From positions 11,105,398 to 11,169,397 of the forward strand of contig OX422187.1 in assembly GCA_949130485.1 (NCBI GenBank): a stretch of DNA of 64,000 bases, given 5' to 3'. Shown in pieces: positions 1-38,877 of this stretch. Source of the stretch: Agelas oroides (taxonomy: Eukaryota > Porifera > Demospongiae > Agelasida > Agelasidae). The position numbers and the translations under genes are program-made. Under the pieces are notes generated by a model, which did no database searches, was not told where the DNA came from, and was given only the letters and a program-made list of their open reading frames with translations. The stretch's first letter is position 1, and each line of letters begins with the position of its first letter.

Positions 1-247
1 AAACAAAAGCACTGTAGAGTCTAAACGGTGTGTCAAAAATTCAAAATCCTGTGACCGGATCTGTGCGGCGCCAATCTGATCATCAGGCACGCATGCGCAT
101 TATTAGTCATCCGGTGCAATTTAGCTTCGCGGATCAGCGACATGGTGCGCGCAAAGGCATCCCAATAACGTGTGTCAAAAGCGCCTGGGAACGAGGCCGT
201 CAGTACGGACTTCATAATTAAACAAATCGCTTTCATATACTTGGACT
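1..247. promoter_or_regulatory. 5' flank of the class C GPCR gene
   Basis: No convincing coding sequence is visible here. The short overlapping open frames on both strands show no family signature. The segment presumably carries the promoter and 5' UTR of the receptor that starts at 248. I see no clear TATA box or initiator. Confidence 0.4.
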
Positions 248-2599
248 ATGGTAACTCGCTCTTGTTTGCAGAAGTTTCTAGTTCTGTTGGTTGTTTGCTG
301 TCCACTGTTTGCTGATGATCAAACACAGCCGCCACAACCTGAGCGTCCAACCGTCTACCTGCTGGCCCTAGCACATAGAGGAAAAGGGTTACTTTCCGCA
401 GCACAACTGGCAGTGGACAAGATAAACACGAGAGATGACATCCTACCTTGGTTTAACCTCGAGCTAGTTGAAGCGAATTCAGAAACATGTAACCAGAGTC
501 TGGTAACAGAAGCACCAGTGAACTTTGTGAGACGTGTGACGGACGGTGCTTTGAAAATAGTGGGAGTGGTGGGGTTGCTGTGCTCCACAGTCACTCAGGC
601 AGTCTCCCCACTTGCAGGAAGGCTTGGAATAGACTTCCTCCAGATTTCAGCTGGTGCAATTTCTCCGGTATTCACCAATGAAAAAGAGTATCCGCATCTG
701 TACCGAATGATTCCTTCCTCAGCCACCTACAATGATGCTGTCCTGAAATTGATGGCCACTTTTCAGTGGAGGAATATCAGTGTTGTCCGAGATACCATCT
801 TGATCCAGCACACAACAACTGCAGATGACTTTGTGACCAAATTTGAGGGAAGAAATGAGTCCAAGCTTGCGTTCTTTGGAGAGGTCACTCCCACCTTTCC
901 CACCTCTCCTATTCAGAGCCTTCTACCAATGAGAGAAAGAATAATATATGCCTCTGTAACAGCATCTGAAGCCCGTGAACTATTGTGTGAATCATATCAG
1001 AAACTGCCTGATTTTGTGTGGCTGTTTCATGACCTTAGCATTGAAGATCTGGCACTCCATACTGCAAAATGTGATAATGAAACAATGAGGAGAGCTCTTG
1101 AAGGTGTATTCTTTCTGCGGTACAGACTCCAACCCAATCCCAACATGACTTTGGTTTCAGGACAGACCTACACTGAGTATCTCATGGAACTGCCAGATCG
1201 TATGAATGGGACACAAGAGAATCACCATGCTGATGCACTACACGATTCCATATGGGCATTTGCACTGGCACTGAACAATTCAGTGCCTGGAGAACTTGAA
1301 CTTGATCGAAGAAATTTGACTGCATCATTGGAGAAGAATCTGAGGGGTGTACACTTTTATGGTACTCTGGGGGAAATTGCTTTCAATGAGGAGAGGGAGG
1401 TGGTGACTGAAGTGGACATTTTTCATGTGAGAGATGGGCAAGAAATCTACGCTGGAAACTACAGTCCCGTCACTGGAAACATAACAGTCCAGTTACCTCC
1501 AGAGAGAATTCCAAGCGATGAATTTGACAGAGTGATTCGACTCCCTTTGGCCTTTCCTGTTGTAGTGTTTGTTATTACTGCAGCTCTACTTGTCTTCACT
1601 ACAGTTGTCCTGGTGCTCTTTATCTACTACTGGAATAAGCCATCAATTAAAGCCACCAGTCCCTTTCTGAGTCTCATCATGCTTGCAGGCTGCTGCATAC
1701 TGTATATGGCAGCATTGAATGTGGCTACAACAGAACTTTTACCTAATGAACTCTTTGGACCTATGTGTCAACTGGAGATTTGGTTTACGGCAATAGGAGT
1801 ACAACTTATCTACTCAACACTGTTCATGCGACTGTTGAGAGTTTATCGAATCTTTATCTACCAAGTCTTTAACAAGCCTGGAACCATGTTCTCAACTCGA
1901 GCTATTCTCATACAAATTGGCATCCCCGTATCTGTTACCATTCTTCTACTCATTGTGTGGACATCATTGGAACCTGCCTATACAGGTTTTGTACCTGTAT
2001 CAGGACAAACAAGTGGCCCCCCACTATCCACAAAAATTTGTGCGGGGGCGAATTTTCCTATTTGGGCAACAGTCATAGTTTTTGGAGTGAATGGAATCAC
2101 AATATTAGCCGTAGCAATTATTGCAACCCTCACAAGAAAAGTCCACTTAGAGTGTTTCAAGGATTGTAAGGAGGTGAATTGCTTTGTGTTTTCAACAGCA
2201 CTTTGCCTACTCATCTGGCTACCATACACACTAACATTCAGCCTAAGCATTCCTATTGCTGAAGCAAGCTTCTGTTTTGGTGTATTCCCCTATATGGCGA
2301 TTCCATTCCTCTGCAAAGTCTTCCTCTTTGTTCCAAAGATTTGGTCGTCAAGGCACGAAAGGCGTAGAACTAGGACTATGAGCAAAAGGAGGTCCACCTA
2401 TTCAAACACGTCTTTGATTAGAAGAAACAGTAATCCTTCTTCACCTCACACTCAAACTACAACATTACCATCAACAACATCTTTGATTAGGAGAAACAGT
2501 AATCCTTCACCTCACACTCAAACTTCAACATTACCATCAACAACCAACAACAAACAGGAGAATTTGGCATGCACACAGAGATCGATTACTTTTGACTAG
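248..2599 (+). CDS. Class C G-protein-coupled receptor, GABA-B type, intronless
   Basis: This is a 783-codon uninterrupted frame starting at the first ATG. Residues 1-22 form a signal peptide (basic start, then a Leu/Val-rich core). Residues about 33-400 look like a Venus-flytrap ligand-binding domain of the ANF-receptor fold, with the early run VYLLALAHRGKG and several N-glycosylation sequons. Seven hydrophobic segments occupy about residues 430-700, starting near LPLAFPVVVFVITAALLV. There is no cysteine-rich linker between the flytrap and the membrane part, which places it with GABA-B-like receptors rather than metabotropic glutamate or calcium-sensing receptors. The Ser/Thr-rich cytoplasmic tail contains a tandem duplication with two RRNSNP motifs. 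Lack of introns in an intron-rich neighbourhood suggests a retroposed or lineage-expanded copy. The ligand cannot be read from sequence; GABA is only one possibility. Confidence 0.9.
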   Translation: MVTRSCLQKFLVLLVVCCPLFADDQTQPPQPERPTVYLLALAHRGKGLLSAAQLAVDKINTRDDILPWFNLELVEANSETCNQSLVTEAPVNFVRRVTDGALKIVGVVGLLCSTVTQAVSPLAGRLGIDFLQISAGAISPVFTNEKEYPHLYRMIPSSATYNDAVLKLMATFQWRNISVVRDTILIQHTTTADDFVTKFEGRNESKLAFFGEVTPTFPTSPIQSLLPMRERIIYASVTASEARELLCESYQKLPDFVWLFHDLSIEDLALHTAKCDNETMRRALEGVFFLRYRLQPNPNMTLVSGQTYTEYLMELPDRMNGTQENHHADALHDSIWAFALALNNSVPGELELDRRNLTASLEKNLRGVHFYGTLGEIAFNEEREVVTEVDIFHVRDGQEIYAGNYSPVTGNITVQLPPERIPSDEFDRVIRLPLAFPVVVFVITAALLVFTTVVLVLFIYYWNKPSIKATSPFLSLIMLAGCCILYMAALNVATTELLPNELFGPMCQLEIWFTAIGVQLIYSTLFMRLLRVYRIFIYQVFNKPGTMFSTRAILIQIGIPVSVTILLLIVWTSLEPAYTGFVPVSGQTSGPPLSTKICAGANFPIWATVIVFGVNGITILAVAIIATLTRKVHLECFKDCKEVNCFVFSTALCLLIWLPYTLTFSLSIPIAEASFCFGVFPYMAIPFLCKVFLFVPKIWSSRHERRRTRTMSKRRSTYSNTSLIRRNSNPSSPHTQTTTLPSTTSLIRRNSNPSPHTQTSTLPSTTNNKQENLACTQRSITFD
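2411..2545 (+). repeat. In-frame tandem duplication in the GPCR tail
   Basis: Two adjacent copies (2411-2479 and 2480-2545) encode nearly the same 22-23 residues, SLIRRNSNPS followed by PHTQ and a Thr/Ser-rich stretch. The second copy lacks one codon. Each copy carries RRNSNP, a basophilic kinase site with Pro at +2. Confidence 0.9.
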
Positions 2600-4193
2600 T
2601 ATTCAGAAGCTATACAATTACAACATTCTTAATATGTGGTGATACAGCAACATTTTTTTGGCAACCAAAGATTATATACTACACCCTTTTGTATAATTTA
2701 ACTAAGTCACCTGACACCCAGACACTACTATGGCTCCACATATTCAGTTAAGGTAGTCTCACCCCAGATCAAATTTTGTTGTTCATACATAGCTAGTGAC
2801 CCTGTCAAACAGTAGGGACACATTCACTAGGAAAATTATGGGGCCTATAACTATAAAGCACATCCGATCAGCATTTTGTACCAGTCAGATTGCTCGCTAC
2901 GTGGAAGTACCTTACGTTTATACGTCATCACAGAGATGGCCAGCTTGTTGGGTGCCAAAGCTTATGCTAGTAGTACCGACTAATGTATAAGCCACCTACA
3001 ATTACTGACGGCCTATTTTTGATGGAGCAACAAGCTGCTGGATGCATGTGTCGGCGGCTCGATGTGCCCTGGAAGTGATGCAGCTTTCTTCTGATGTGTG
3101 TCGGCCCTCGCGGACCACAATCAGTTTTACCTCATAACATCAGTATTCTCATTAGGTAGGACTCGTGCTAGCTTGAAAGTAGTGTGACCGTGAAACTAGA
3201 CTCACGCACAGTTTAGGGTTAGGCACGCATAAATTATTTAGCTACACAACCAGTCAGTCTCACTTCCGTAGACTCTGAGAGGTGAATGTCGGCGAAAGTG
3301 TGTTTTGCTTTCAATCGCTGACGACGATCGCAACTTGTCACAAACTCTGTAATACAGCATCCACCTATGCAGTGCTAAGCTTGGAGGACACTGTGCCCAG
3401 GAACTATAGTCTGGACCCCAGACCCTTCTGGCCAGAAGGGCCAGAAGGGTCTGGGGTCCAGACTACCCGGAACGAGGCCACATCGTTCAAAAATTAGCAG
3501 CAAACTTTACCCTACGCAGGCTCCTCCCCGTTTCTCTGCATGGGGAGGACCCTGTCACGAGGGTAACCCTACCATAATGTGCTGGAACAGTATGGTGACT
3601 CACGCCTGCAGCTCAGTCTAGTCCTGTTGACAGTATAGCTATATCTACGTACTTTTTGCTGTTAATGCTGACAGTCCTTATATATAGCAGGATTGCATGG
3701 GTATGATACCCAGCTTTTCACATTCCTCTAACACGTTTTACCTCATAACATCAAGCTGGAGTTATTTTGCAAATAGGGAGAGAGTGCCTACAACACACCA
3801 ACTCCACCACTCCCATGCAGGTTCAAACCTGCATCTGTACTGATGCTTCTATTACCACATCCACACACGATTAAAAACCTCCTATAGTACAGAAGAAAAT
3901 TCAGCATGCATGGTTCAAGTTGCCATCTTGATTGAAAACACACTGTAGTCTCCAAGTCACACCCTGTGCAGACCGCTCCCACATTTTCTACTTCTCTGAC
4001 CCTCCTACCAACAATATATGTTTCTATAGCAGCAGCATCCATATAAAATTAACACTCAAAAACTAATTACATGCATGCACAATTAAAAGATATTTTGAAC
4101 TATATATGTGTACTACCATGCAAGTATACATCAGAAGATAACTAAGTCACTAATTCACTAATGGGTAATGTTACAAAACAGTAATATAGGCAA
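2600..4193. other. Intergenic region between the GPCR and the DEG/ENaC gene
   Basis: About 1.6 kb lies between the convergent 3' ends of the GPCR (+) and the channel gene (-). I find no supported gene. It contains a perfect 26-bp-arm hairpin (3408-3464) and two copies of the word ACCTCATAACATCA (near 3130 and 3740), which also ends the SINE-like repeat at 57.4 kb. Confidence 0.5.
3408..3464. repeat. Perfect inverted repeat with 26-bp arms and 5-bp loop
   Basis: Positions 3408-3433 are the exact reverse complement of 3439-3464, with AGAAG between them. The right flank continues into GGAACGAGGCCA, close to the end sequence of the dispersed foldback family described elsewhere in the window. It is therefore probably a nested or decayed member. 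Confidence 0.85.
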
Positions 4194-5770
4194 TTATTCC
4201 GGTGATCTCACCATGTGCCAATGAGTTGCATTCATTTTGCTACACTTTCCACAACAACGCTTTACTTCAGCTGTGAGCCACATGCCCAGTTCCACTATTG
4301 CTAAGAGACCAAACCCCAAAAACAGCCCTGCATTCCCACCAATGTCAGCAATCAAGCTAAACACTGTATATGAATCACTCGTCGTTCGAACTTCTACACT
4401 CAGGGTCTTGTAAAAAACATTCACTTCTGAAAGCTCAAAACCATCAAAAGTTCGTGTAGATTTTGAGTAGCTTACCGTAAGAGAATACGTTGTAAACTCA
4501 CATGCGGGTGGACACTTACAAGGTTCTTGAACCGTAAAAAATGCTTCTTTTTCGCAACAAATATCAGTTAAGTTACAATGCCTCATCTGCTTGTAGTGAA
4601 GATCACCAGGAGTGTACAGTAAAGGTTCTGTGCAACCACATTTATCTGCAAGTGTTGTGTAAAAGCAGTCATTCAAACAAGCAGAGCTTGAGTAGGGATA
4701 TTCACGAAGCATGTTGAAGTTTTTATTATCATTTTTTCCTCTGCATTGCTGGCTGGAGTATTTGGTTTCATCGATTGTTCTAAGTTTATTCATGGCAATG
4801 TAAACACCAAAGCCTGGAGGTACAGAAATTCCTTCAGCATCTGGTCTGGCAGGTTCACTTGGCTCATGGATTATCACTTTCATCCCATCGTCAGAGAAAA
4901 TGAACCATAATGTTGATCTGCATAAGAATCAAGTGTGACACGCAAGCCGTGTCGTACACCTGTATTTTGTGCAGTACGGTAGGGTGGTCTACTATTGAAA
5001 GTGTAGCAAAGGCCTCCAGCAGTTATTGTGGTATCAAAATCCTGGTAGTTGCAATTTTCTCCAAAAAATTTGCAAGAGTCATTGCGGGGTTGTAAGTGAG
5101 TGGGCATTATCTCTGAAATGCTGCTGCCTGTTCTGTATACAAGGCTACCCCAGCCTTCATTGAATGTGTTAGAGGCAGCTAACACTGATGCTGCAGCTTT
5201 ACACTGTGATACATTTATGTATCCTATGTTCACAACATCATTCAGTTTTTGACAATTAGAAGGAAACACGTCACAGGTTTTGTCCTTCCGAATAAAATTA
5301 AGGCTACAAATGGTCACAGCTGGGAAGGTGAGTGATTCTTCATTATTGAATGAAATTGATGTTGAAGTTGGTTTACTTGCGAGCGTGGCAACTCGGTCGT
5401 ATGTAGAGTATCCAAATCCTCCAAGAGCTGTAAGTAAGACCACAAGCCAGAAGAGGTGCATTATCCAAGAATTGCTCTTTGTGAAGACAAATGCAATTGA
5501 AGATAGTGAGGAATCTTCAAGCCATTTGATCCCCTTGTTGTCTCCTGGCTTGTGGCACAGCCTGTTAGACTCCCGCTCCTGAGCTGGTAGTTGCTGCACT
5601 TCCAGTACTGGGTTATCACTGGAAATGAACTGTTCCATCTCCATCTCCTTAGAGTCAATAATACTGCATTGAAAGTTACATATAATATGGAAAGGCAACT
5701 GATCACCTACCCAGGTGAAGAACGCTTCTAGTTCTTTCACAGAAGGGCGAGGCCGTGGCTGAGTGAACAA
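4194..5770 (-). CDS. DEG/ENaC (ASC) family ion channel with one internal frameshift
   Basis: Two overlapping frames (5770 down to 4880, then 4883 down to 4194) together cover a whole degenerin/epithelial sodium channel subunit of about 520 residues. The first frame has a cytoplasmic N-terminus, a first membrane helix (WIMHLFWLVVLLTALGGFGY) and the family motif FPAVTIC. The second has the conserved MKVIIHEP and ISVPPGFG strands, the cysteine-rich extracellular domain (CLNDCFY, CGCTEP, CPPACEF) and a second membrane helix with NAGLFLGFGLL. The frames change near 4883-4900, where a CT dinucleotide repeats (TTCTCTGAC). A 2-nt slip there would account for the change. It could be an assembly error, a polymorphism or a young pseudogene. 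The rest of the second frame is well conserved, so decay, if any, is recent. No intron is seen. Two hallmark motifs are altered (see findings). Confidence 0.82.
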
Positions 5771-6099
5771 GATTTGTAGGGGGTGGGGGGAGTGAATTAA
5801 TTGATAGGATTTTACCTACTTACTACTAGTAGTAGCTTCGTTTGCTTCCAGTTTTTGATGGCTTTACAGTGACTTTCTTATGCAAAAACCGAAGGAGACA
5901 GGCCTGAAGGCCGACCGTTGTAAAATTAACTACACATGGAGGCCGCGCCTAGCGTGCAGCGCTGAGCGAGTATTTTTGTAATGACGTCACATGAAATGCC
6001 CTCGCGTGGTCACTATTAAAACGCAAGACTCACATGTAGCTACTGATGAACTGGCATCATATTTGTTATACATCATCAACCAGGAACGTTCATTCCACA
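5771..6099. other. Spacer upstream of the channel and downstream of the dynein-like gene
   Basis: Both flanking genes run on the minus strand, so this holds the channel promoter and the dynein-like 3' flank. Positions 5869-5925 contain CCAGTTTTTGAT and TATGCAAAAAC, words shared with foldback elements near 7.6, 54.1 and 55.5 kb, so a MITE fragment is present. Confidence 0.5.
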
Positions 6100-34510
<28,411 letters not shown>

Positions 34511-35945
34511 CTTAATTTAGCTGGTCTGGCAATTCAAGACAGCAATTCTAAAGGAAACAAAGTATCAGTTTCCATTGTTTGCAGTATTAAAGTAAAGTTA
34601 CATTAGCTCTCTCCACTCTTCTGCACTTGACAAAAAGGCCAACCACTACTACACTCTAAAATTTCTGCTAAGAATATTGTACATTTCACATGCACCCTTT
34701 CAGCATCACATAAGAATTGCGTACAAAATTACTTAATGCATGTATGCAGTTACATGAAAAAGATTTTATACCCACATGGAGTGTAGAGTCTGTAGACACC
34801 ACTAATGAAACTGCACGAACTAAACTTTGATGCGCATTAAATAGAGTGAAGCACAGTATTTTTCTTTTTAGCCTCGAGGGCTAGAGGCTGTAGTATACTG
34901 AACATAAGCACAATATTTCATTGAGACAATACGTCGCGATCTTACTTGCACAACTCGCTGCAAGTTCTGATCTTTGCAATACGACAGTCTCGAGTTGTCA
35001 GCGATCACTCAACTTAGCATTTAGTTTGTGGTTCCCATAACAACGTGTAACCCCGCCTACAAATTGAAAAAATAGTGGGCGTGGCTTTTGCTAAATGCGG
35101 TTTTATGCTGTAGAGCCCAAAGCGACTACCTACCTGCCTTGCTGCTAAAGAGGTTTGACTGAAATTAACTCTAGCTCTGCAGATCGTAACAATTTCCAGT
35201 TAATGATCCCTAGAAACGTAGCTAGGCCTAGCCAGATATTAAAATCATACATAATTTGTCATAGATAGTAGCTAGAGCTCTACAATCTATGACATGTATG
35301 ATTAGTAGGACACTACTACTACTACTGTCTATGCCTATGCATACATGTAGCTACATGTACACATGTATAAATTTGACAGTATTAAAGCGGTTTAGGACAA
35401 GTTGTAGATAGTGTATCCTACTTCATACTTGTCTACTACCTATGCAAAAGTAGTCTCGTGCCCAGCGAAAAATGAGGTCTGGGAACAAGATTAATGCAAA
35501 AGCTGGTGGATTTACATGTACGTGTGCAAACTGTGGCGTGCTTTTGTGAGCCACACAGCTCTCCTGTGCAGCATTACACTGAAACATTTTTACTTAGCCA
35601 CATTTCCAGACTCCTCCCCAGATGACTAAGAAGCTGCACCGGAGCCTGGAAACGAGGCTATTAATTTTTTACCTGTATTAGTTAGCTTCTAGATAGTAGG
35701 AGATTTCTGGTCATGCAACTCTTTCTCTTGCTGTACTCACCATAAAAGATGCACCAAGTGTGGTGGATATCTTTCTCCCTAGCTTCCAACGAGGCTAATA
35801 TCCTGAACTTTTCCTCATGAGTGACTTACTAGCACAAAAGCACAAATTCAAGTGTCCAGAAATCCACTACTGTCAGGATCCCTACACCTTTGGAGCACTG
35901 TAGGCATATATAAATTTACTGTTATGTTATGTACAGTTCTACAGG
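34511..35945. promoter_or_regulatory. Divergent intergenic region between the dynein-like gene and the sulfatase
   Basis: About 1.4 kb separates the two divergent starts. It contains a perfect X-box (35031-35044, minus strand) and foldback-type sequence around 35450-35490. A short element at about 35595-35661 begins TAGCCACATTTCC and ends GGAAACGAGGCTA. No coding region is supported. Confidence 0.55.
35031..35044 (-). promoter_or_regulatory. RFX X-box motif
   Basis: The minus strand reads GTTGTTATGGGAAC, which fits every position of the nematode X-box consensus GTHNYYATRRNAAC. It lies about 520 bp upstream of the dynein-like ATG and on the same strand. RFX factors control ciliary genes across animals. 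Confidence 0.55.
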
Positions 35946-37490
35946 ATGAGTTTCCAGTACATTGTGACGGCCATCCTTCTTGCAGCACTTGTAGCTCCAA
36001 CTGAGAGCTCAAGAAGCCGCCACTATGCTCCTGAGCATTCAAACATTATCTACATTCTAGCTGACGACATGGGACTATGGGCTGCTGGGACATATGGAAA
36101 CCCTGAAATCAAGACGCCGAACATCGACACGCTAGCTGAGGAGGGTCTGAAATTCAACAATGCCTTCTGCAACACTCCAGTGTGTTCTGCCAGTCGTACA
36201 AGCTACTTTACCGGTCGCCTCCCAAGTCAGAATGGTGTCCATGATTGGATAGATGGTGGAAACGGTTGCGTAGATGAGGGTATTTTCTACACCCGGTTTG
36301 AAACTGCCTACACTGATGTCCTAGCTATGCACAACTACACGTGTGGTATTAGCGGGAAGTACCACCTGGGAGATCAGCAGACAGTCCAGCATTCCTTCAA
36401 ACACTGGTTTGTTCACCAGAAGGGAGGAGCTTCCTACATCAACCCACCCATGGTCAAGGACCTCCAGTGTGTGAACATTGATGGATACGTAACAGATATC
36501 ATCACTGACGATGCCATACAGTATATTCAGGATTATGTCAAGAGTGGAAACTCAGAACCGTTTTATCTGTCTGTCCACTATACTGCACCCCATGGTCCGT
36601 ATGTAGGTGCAGACGGACGGGCAGACTCCATGCATCCAAAGGACATCGTTGCTATGTACGACAATGCGTCTTTCGTCTCCTGCCCCCAAGAACCTAGGAA
36701 TCAATACGCAAATCATTTTGCTGGCCTCACATACGAATGCCTAGGGAACAGAGAGTGCTTAAAAGGCTATTACGCAGCTGTAACAGCAATGGATAATAAC
36801 ATTGGGCGAATAATGGACACATTGAAATCTAGCAATTTAGATGCCAACACTCTTGTCGTGTTTTCAAGTGATCATGGTTTTAATGCAGGCCACCATGGCC
36901 TATGGGGGAAGGGAAACGCAGCCTATCCTCTGAACATGTTTGATACCTCAATCAGAATCCCCATGATTTGGTGGCACCCTGGAGTAATTAAGCCTGGTGT
37001 TGAGGAATCAATCGTCCAAGTGGTCGATGTTGCTCCCACGTTACTGGAATACGCTGGTAATCTCTCGTTTCCTTTTGCGAATAACATCGCGGGGGAGAGT
37101 TTCACAGACCTGCTTCTGAATCCTGCGAAGAGAAACACTCGATCCAACAGAACCATATATGGAGAATATGGCCAGACGCGTTACGCAAGAGTGGAAGGTA
37201 CGATGAAGTACATCAGTCGACTGACTGGCTATGTGGAACTGTACGATTTGACCAACGACCAGAACGAGACTACTAACCTTATTGATCCATTTTCGTCTAC
37301 AGCTAAACAGTATGACTCACAAGCTACCATATATGGTAATGCTTTACGGCAGTGGTTCTCGTTCTTCGAGGACCCGTACGCTAGTGGCTGGACCCTCCCG
37401 GTGACAGGAAAGGGTCAAGAGAGAGCGATTTACTACAACAGGACCGGGTGGCCCAACACTCCTGCTTTCCAAGAGCTTGAACAGTTCTGA
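35946..37490 (+). CDS. Secreted or lysosomal sulfatase, intronless
   Basis: A 514-codon frame. Residues 1-20 form a signal peptide. The alkaline-phosphatase-fold sulfatase core begins with NIIYILADDMG, where D40/D41 are the expected metal ligands. The formylglycine signature is C80-S-A-S-R84 followed by TSYFTGRLPSQNG. The third metal region reads FSSDHGFNAGHHGLWGKGN, around residues 306-323. Several N-glycosylation sites fit a secretory product. The overall look is that of the arylsulfatase/choline-sulfatase-like branch. The substrate (sulfated glycan or small ester) cannot be read. The Ala in CxAxR is less usual than the animal CxPxR. Together with the lack of introns, this raises the possibility of acquisition from bacteria. 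Confidence 0.9.
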   Translation: MSFQYIVTAILLAALVAPTESSRSRHYAPEHSNIIYILADDMGLWAAGTYGNPEIKTPNIDTLAEEGLKFNNAFCNTPVCSASRTSYFTGRLPSQNGVHDWIDGGNGCVDEGIFYTRFETAYTDVLAMHNYTCGISGKYHLGDQQTVQHSFKHWFVHQKGGASYINPPMVKDLQCVNIDGYVTDIITDDAIQYIQDYVKSGNSEPFYLSVHYTAPHGPYVGADGRADSMHPKDIVAMYDNASFVSCPQEPRNQYANHFAGLTYECLGNRECLKGYYAAVTAMDNNIGRIMDTLKSSNLDANTLVVFSSDHGFNAGHHGLWGKGNAAYPLNMFDTSIRIPMIWWHPGVIKPGVEESIVQVVDVAPTLLEYAGNLSFPFANNIAGESFTDLLLNPAKRNTRSNRTIYGEYGQTRYARVEGTMKYISRLTGYVELYDLTNDQNETTNLIDPFSSTAKQYDSQATIYGNALRQWFSFFEDPYASGWTLPVTGKGQERAIYYNRTGWPNTPAFQELEQF

Positions 37491-37819
37491 AACACTAAGT
37501 GTTGTAATCAGTAACTATGTAACAGATCCACTAAGCTAAGTATGTATATACCCCACCCTTGTCATGTGTAATTAGAGGCAAAAATTTCTGTAAGTCACCT
37601 ATAGGAGCTAGCTAGCTGAGATTACGCAATACTTGTTACTATTGTATGCTTTTTTGTTATGATGACAAAATCTGCCATGGGACCAAGCTGTGTGCATATG
37701 CGTTTGTATAATTATATGTGCATGTGCAACAACAGTGTACTCTGAACTTGTCTATACCTTGATCACATACATGTGCACTTACATCTCTATGCTAGAATAT
37801 GCTAAAAAGGGAAGCTATG

Positions 37820-37887
37820 TAGCCTTGTTCCCAGGCCCTCACACTGCAAGTGACGGGAAGCTGGGTGAGGGCCTGGGAACGAGGCTA
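37820..37887. mobile_element. Foldback MITE, 68 bp, with 9-bp target duplication
   Basis: Begins TAGCCTTGTTCCCAGGCCC and ends GGGCCTGGGAACGAGGCTA. It is flanked by GAAGCTATG (37811-37819) and GAAGTTATG (37888-37896), a 9-bp duplication with one change. Member of the dispersed family described in the findings. Confidence 0.85.
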
Positions 37888-38176
37888 GAAGTTATGTACA
37901 GGAGAGTTAAATTTCATAGTTTCATTTTCAATTTTTGCTTTTGGTTTTGTTGTCTTGCAGCATATTCACAGCATCCATTAATGACAATGCAATAAGTTCA
38001 AGATAACCCCCAAAACGCTCTTCTATGGTGTATGATTAATAAATGGAATAGCCCAAATTTCACCGCATCCAATGAACTGTTCTTTATCTTCAACTTCAGG
38101 TATTTTGAGGACTTTAACTGTTCACTGATCAAGACAACTGCAAAAGTCAGTGAGAGCATCTTCATCTAATGCAAGT

Positions 38177-38368
38177 TCAATACTCAGCTTGGATATAGTG
38201 AAGAATACCTCCAACTGTAGGGGTCACCCCCTCTGTGCAGTGGACATAATCCTTTCCTTTACAATCAATGTTGAAGCAAGCTTGTCCAGTAATGCTGGCT
38301 GCGCAATAGCTAGCTGTAGTGAGTGTATCGTACCGTTCAGTAGCCACACTTTCACATTTTTCAGCCAT
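38177..38368 (-). CDS. Possible small protein, unrecognised
   Basis: A 63-residue frame starting MAEKCESVATERYDTL, cysteine-containing, with no family I recognise. A second stretch in another frame (TISKLSIELALDEDALTD, ending just before 38130) also looks coding-like and follows an acceptor-like CCCCTACAG. The real model may therefore be spliced or frameshifted. It may also be chance. Transcript data are needed to decide. Confidence 0.22.
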   Translation of the reverse strand: MAEKCESVATERYDTLTTASYCAASITGQACFNIDCKGKDYVHCTEGVTPTVGGILHYIQAEY

Positions 38369-38700
38369 GGCTTCCCTGTCGGTTCGTCACGCCCACCACA
38401 ACATCAGCAGTTTCCCAGAATATAAATTAATGATAAATCTCTAACAGGTATGAAAGGTATGCAGCACAACGAAGGTGAAGATATGAAGGAGATAAAAGTG
38501 ACAATAAAATAATCTCATGTTGATGATCGTTCCACTACGAAGGGGTTATTGGTGTGGGTGTGGCCACTGTCGTTGCGTTGATGTGGACAAGGAGGCTGGT
38601 GGTCTTGTCAACATTGTACATTCTTCCGAGCGCATCCTGTGTGCCAATAATAGCACTGTGTGTGTGTGTGTGTGTGTGCGTGTGTGCATGTGTGTGTTAT

Positions 38701-38877
<177 letters not shown>

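Noticed and set aside
33-236. Open frames on both strands ahead of the GPCR
   Set aside because: Short, overlapping, with no recognisable domain and no splice context.
4880-4910. A tiny intron to explain the DEG/ENaC frame change
   Set aside because: No usable GT-AG pair of realistic intron length spans the overlap. A short indel is simpler.
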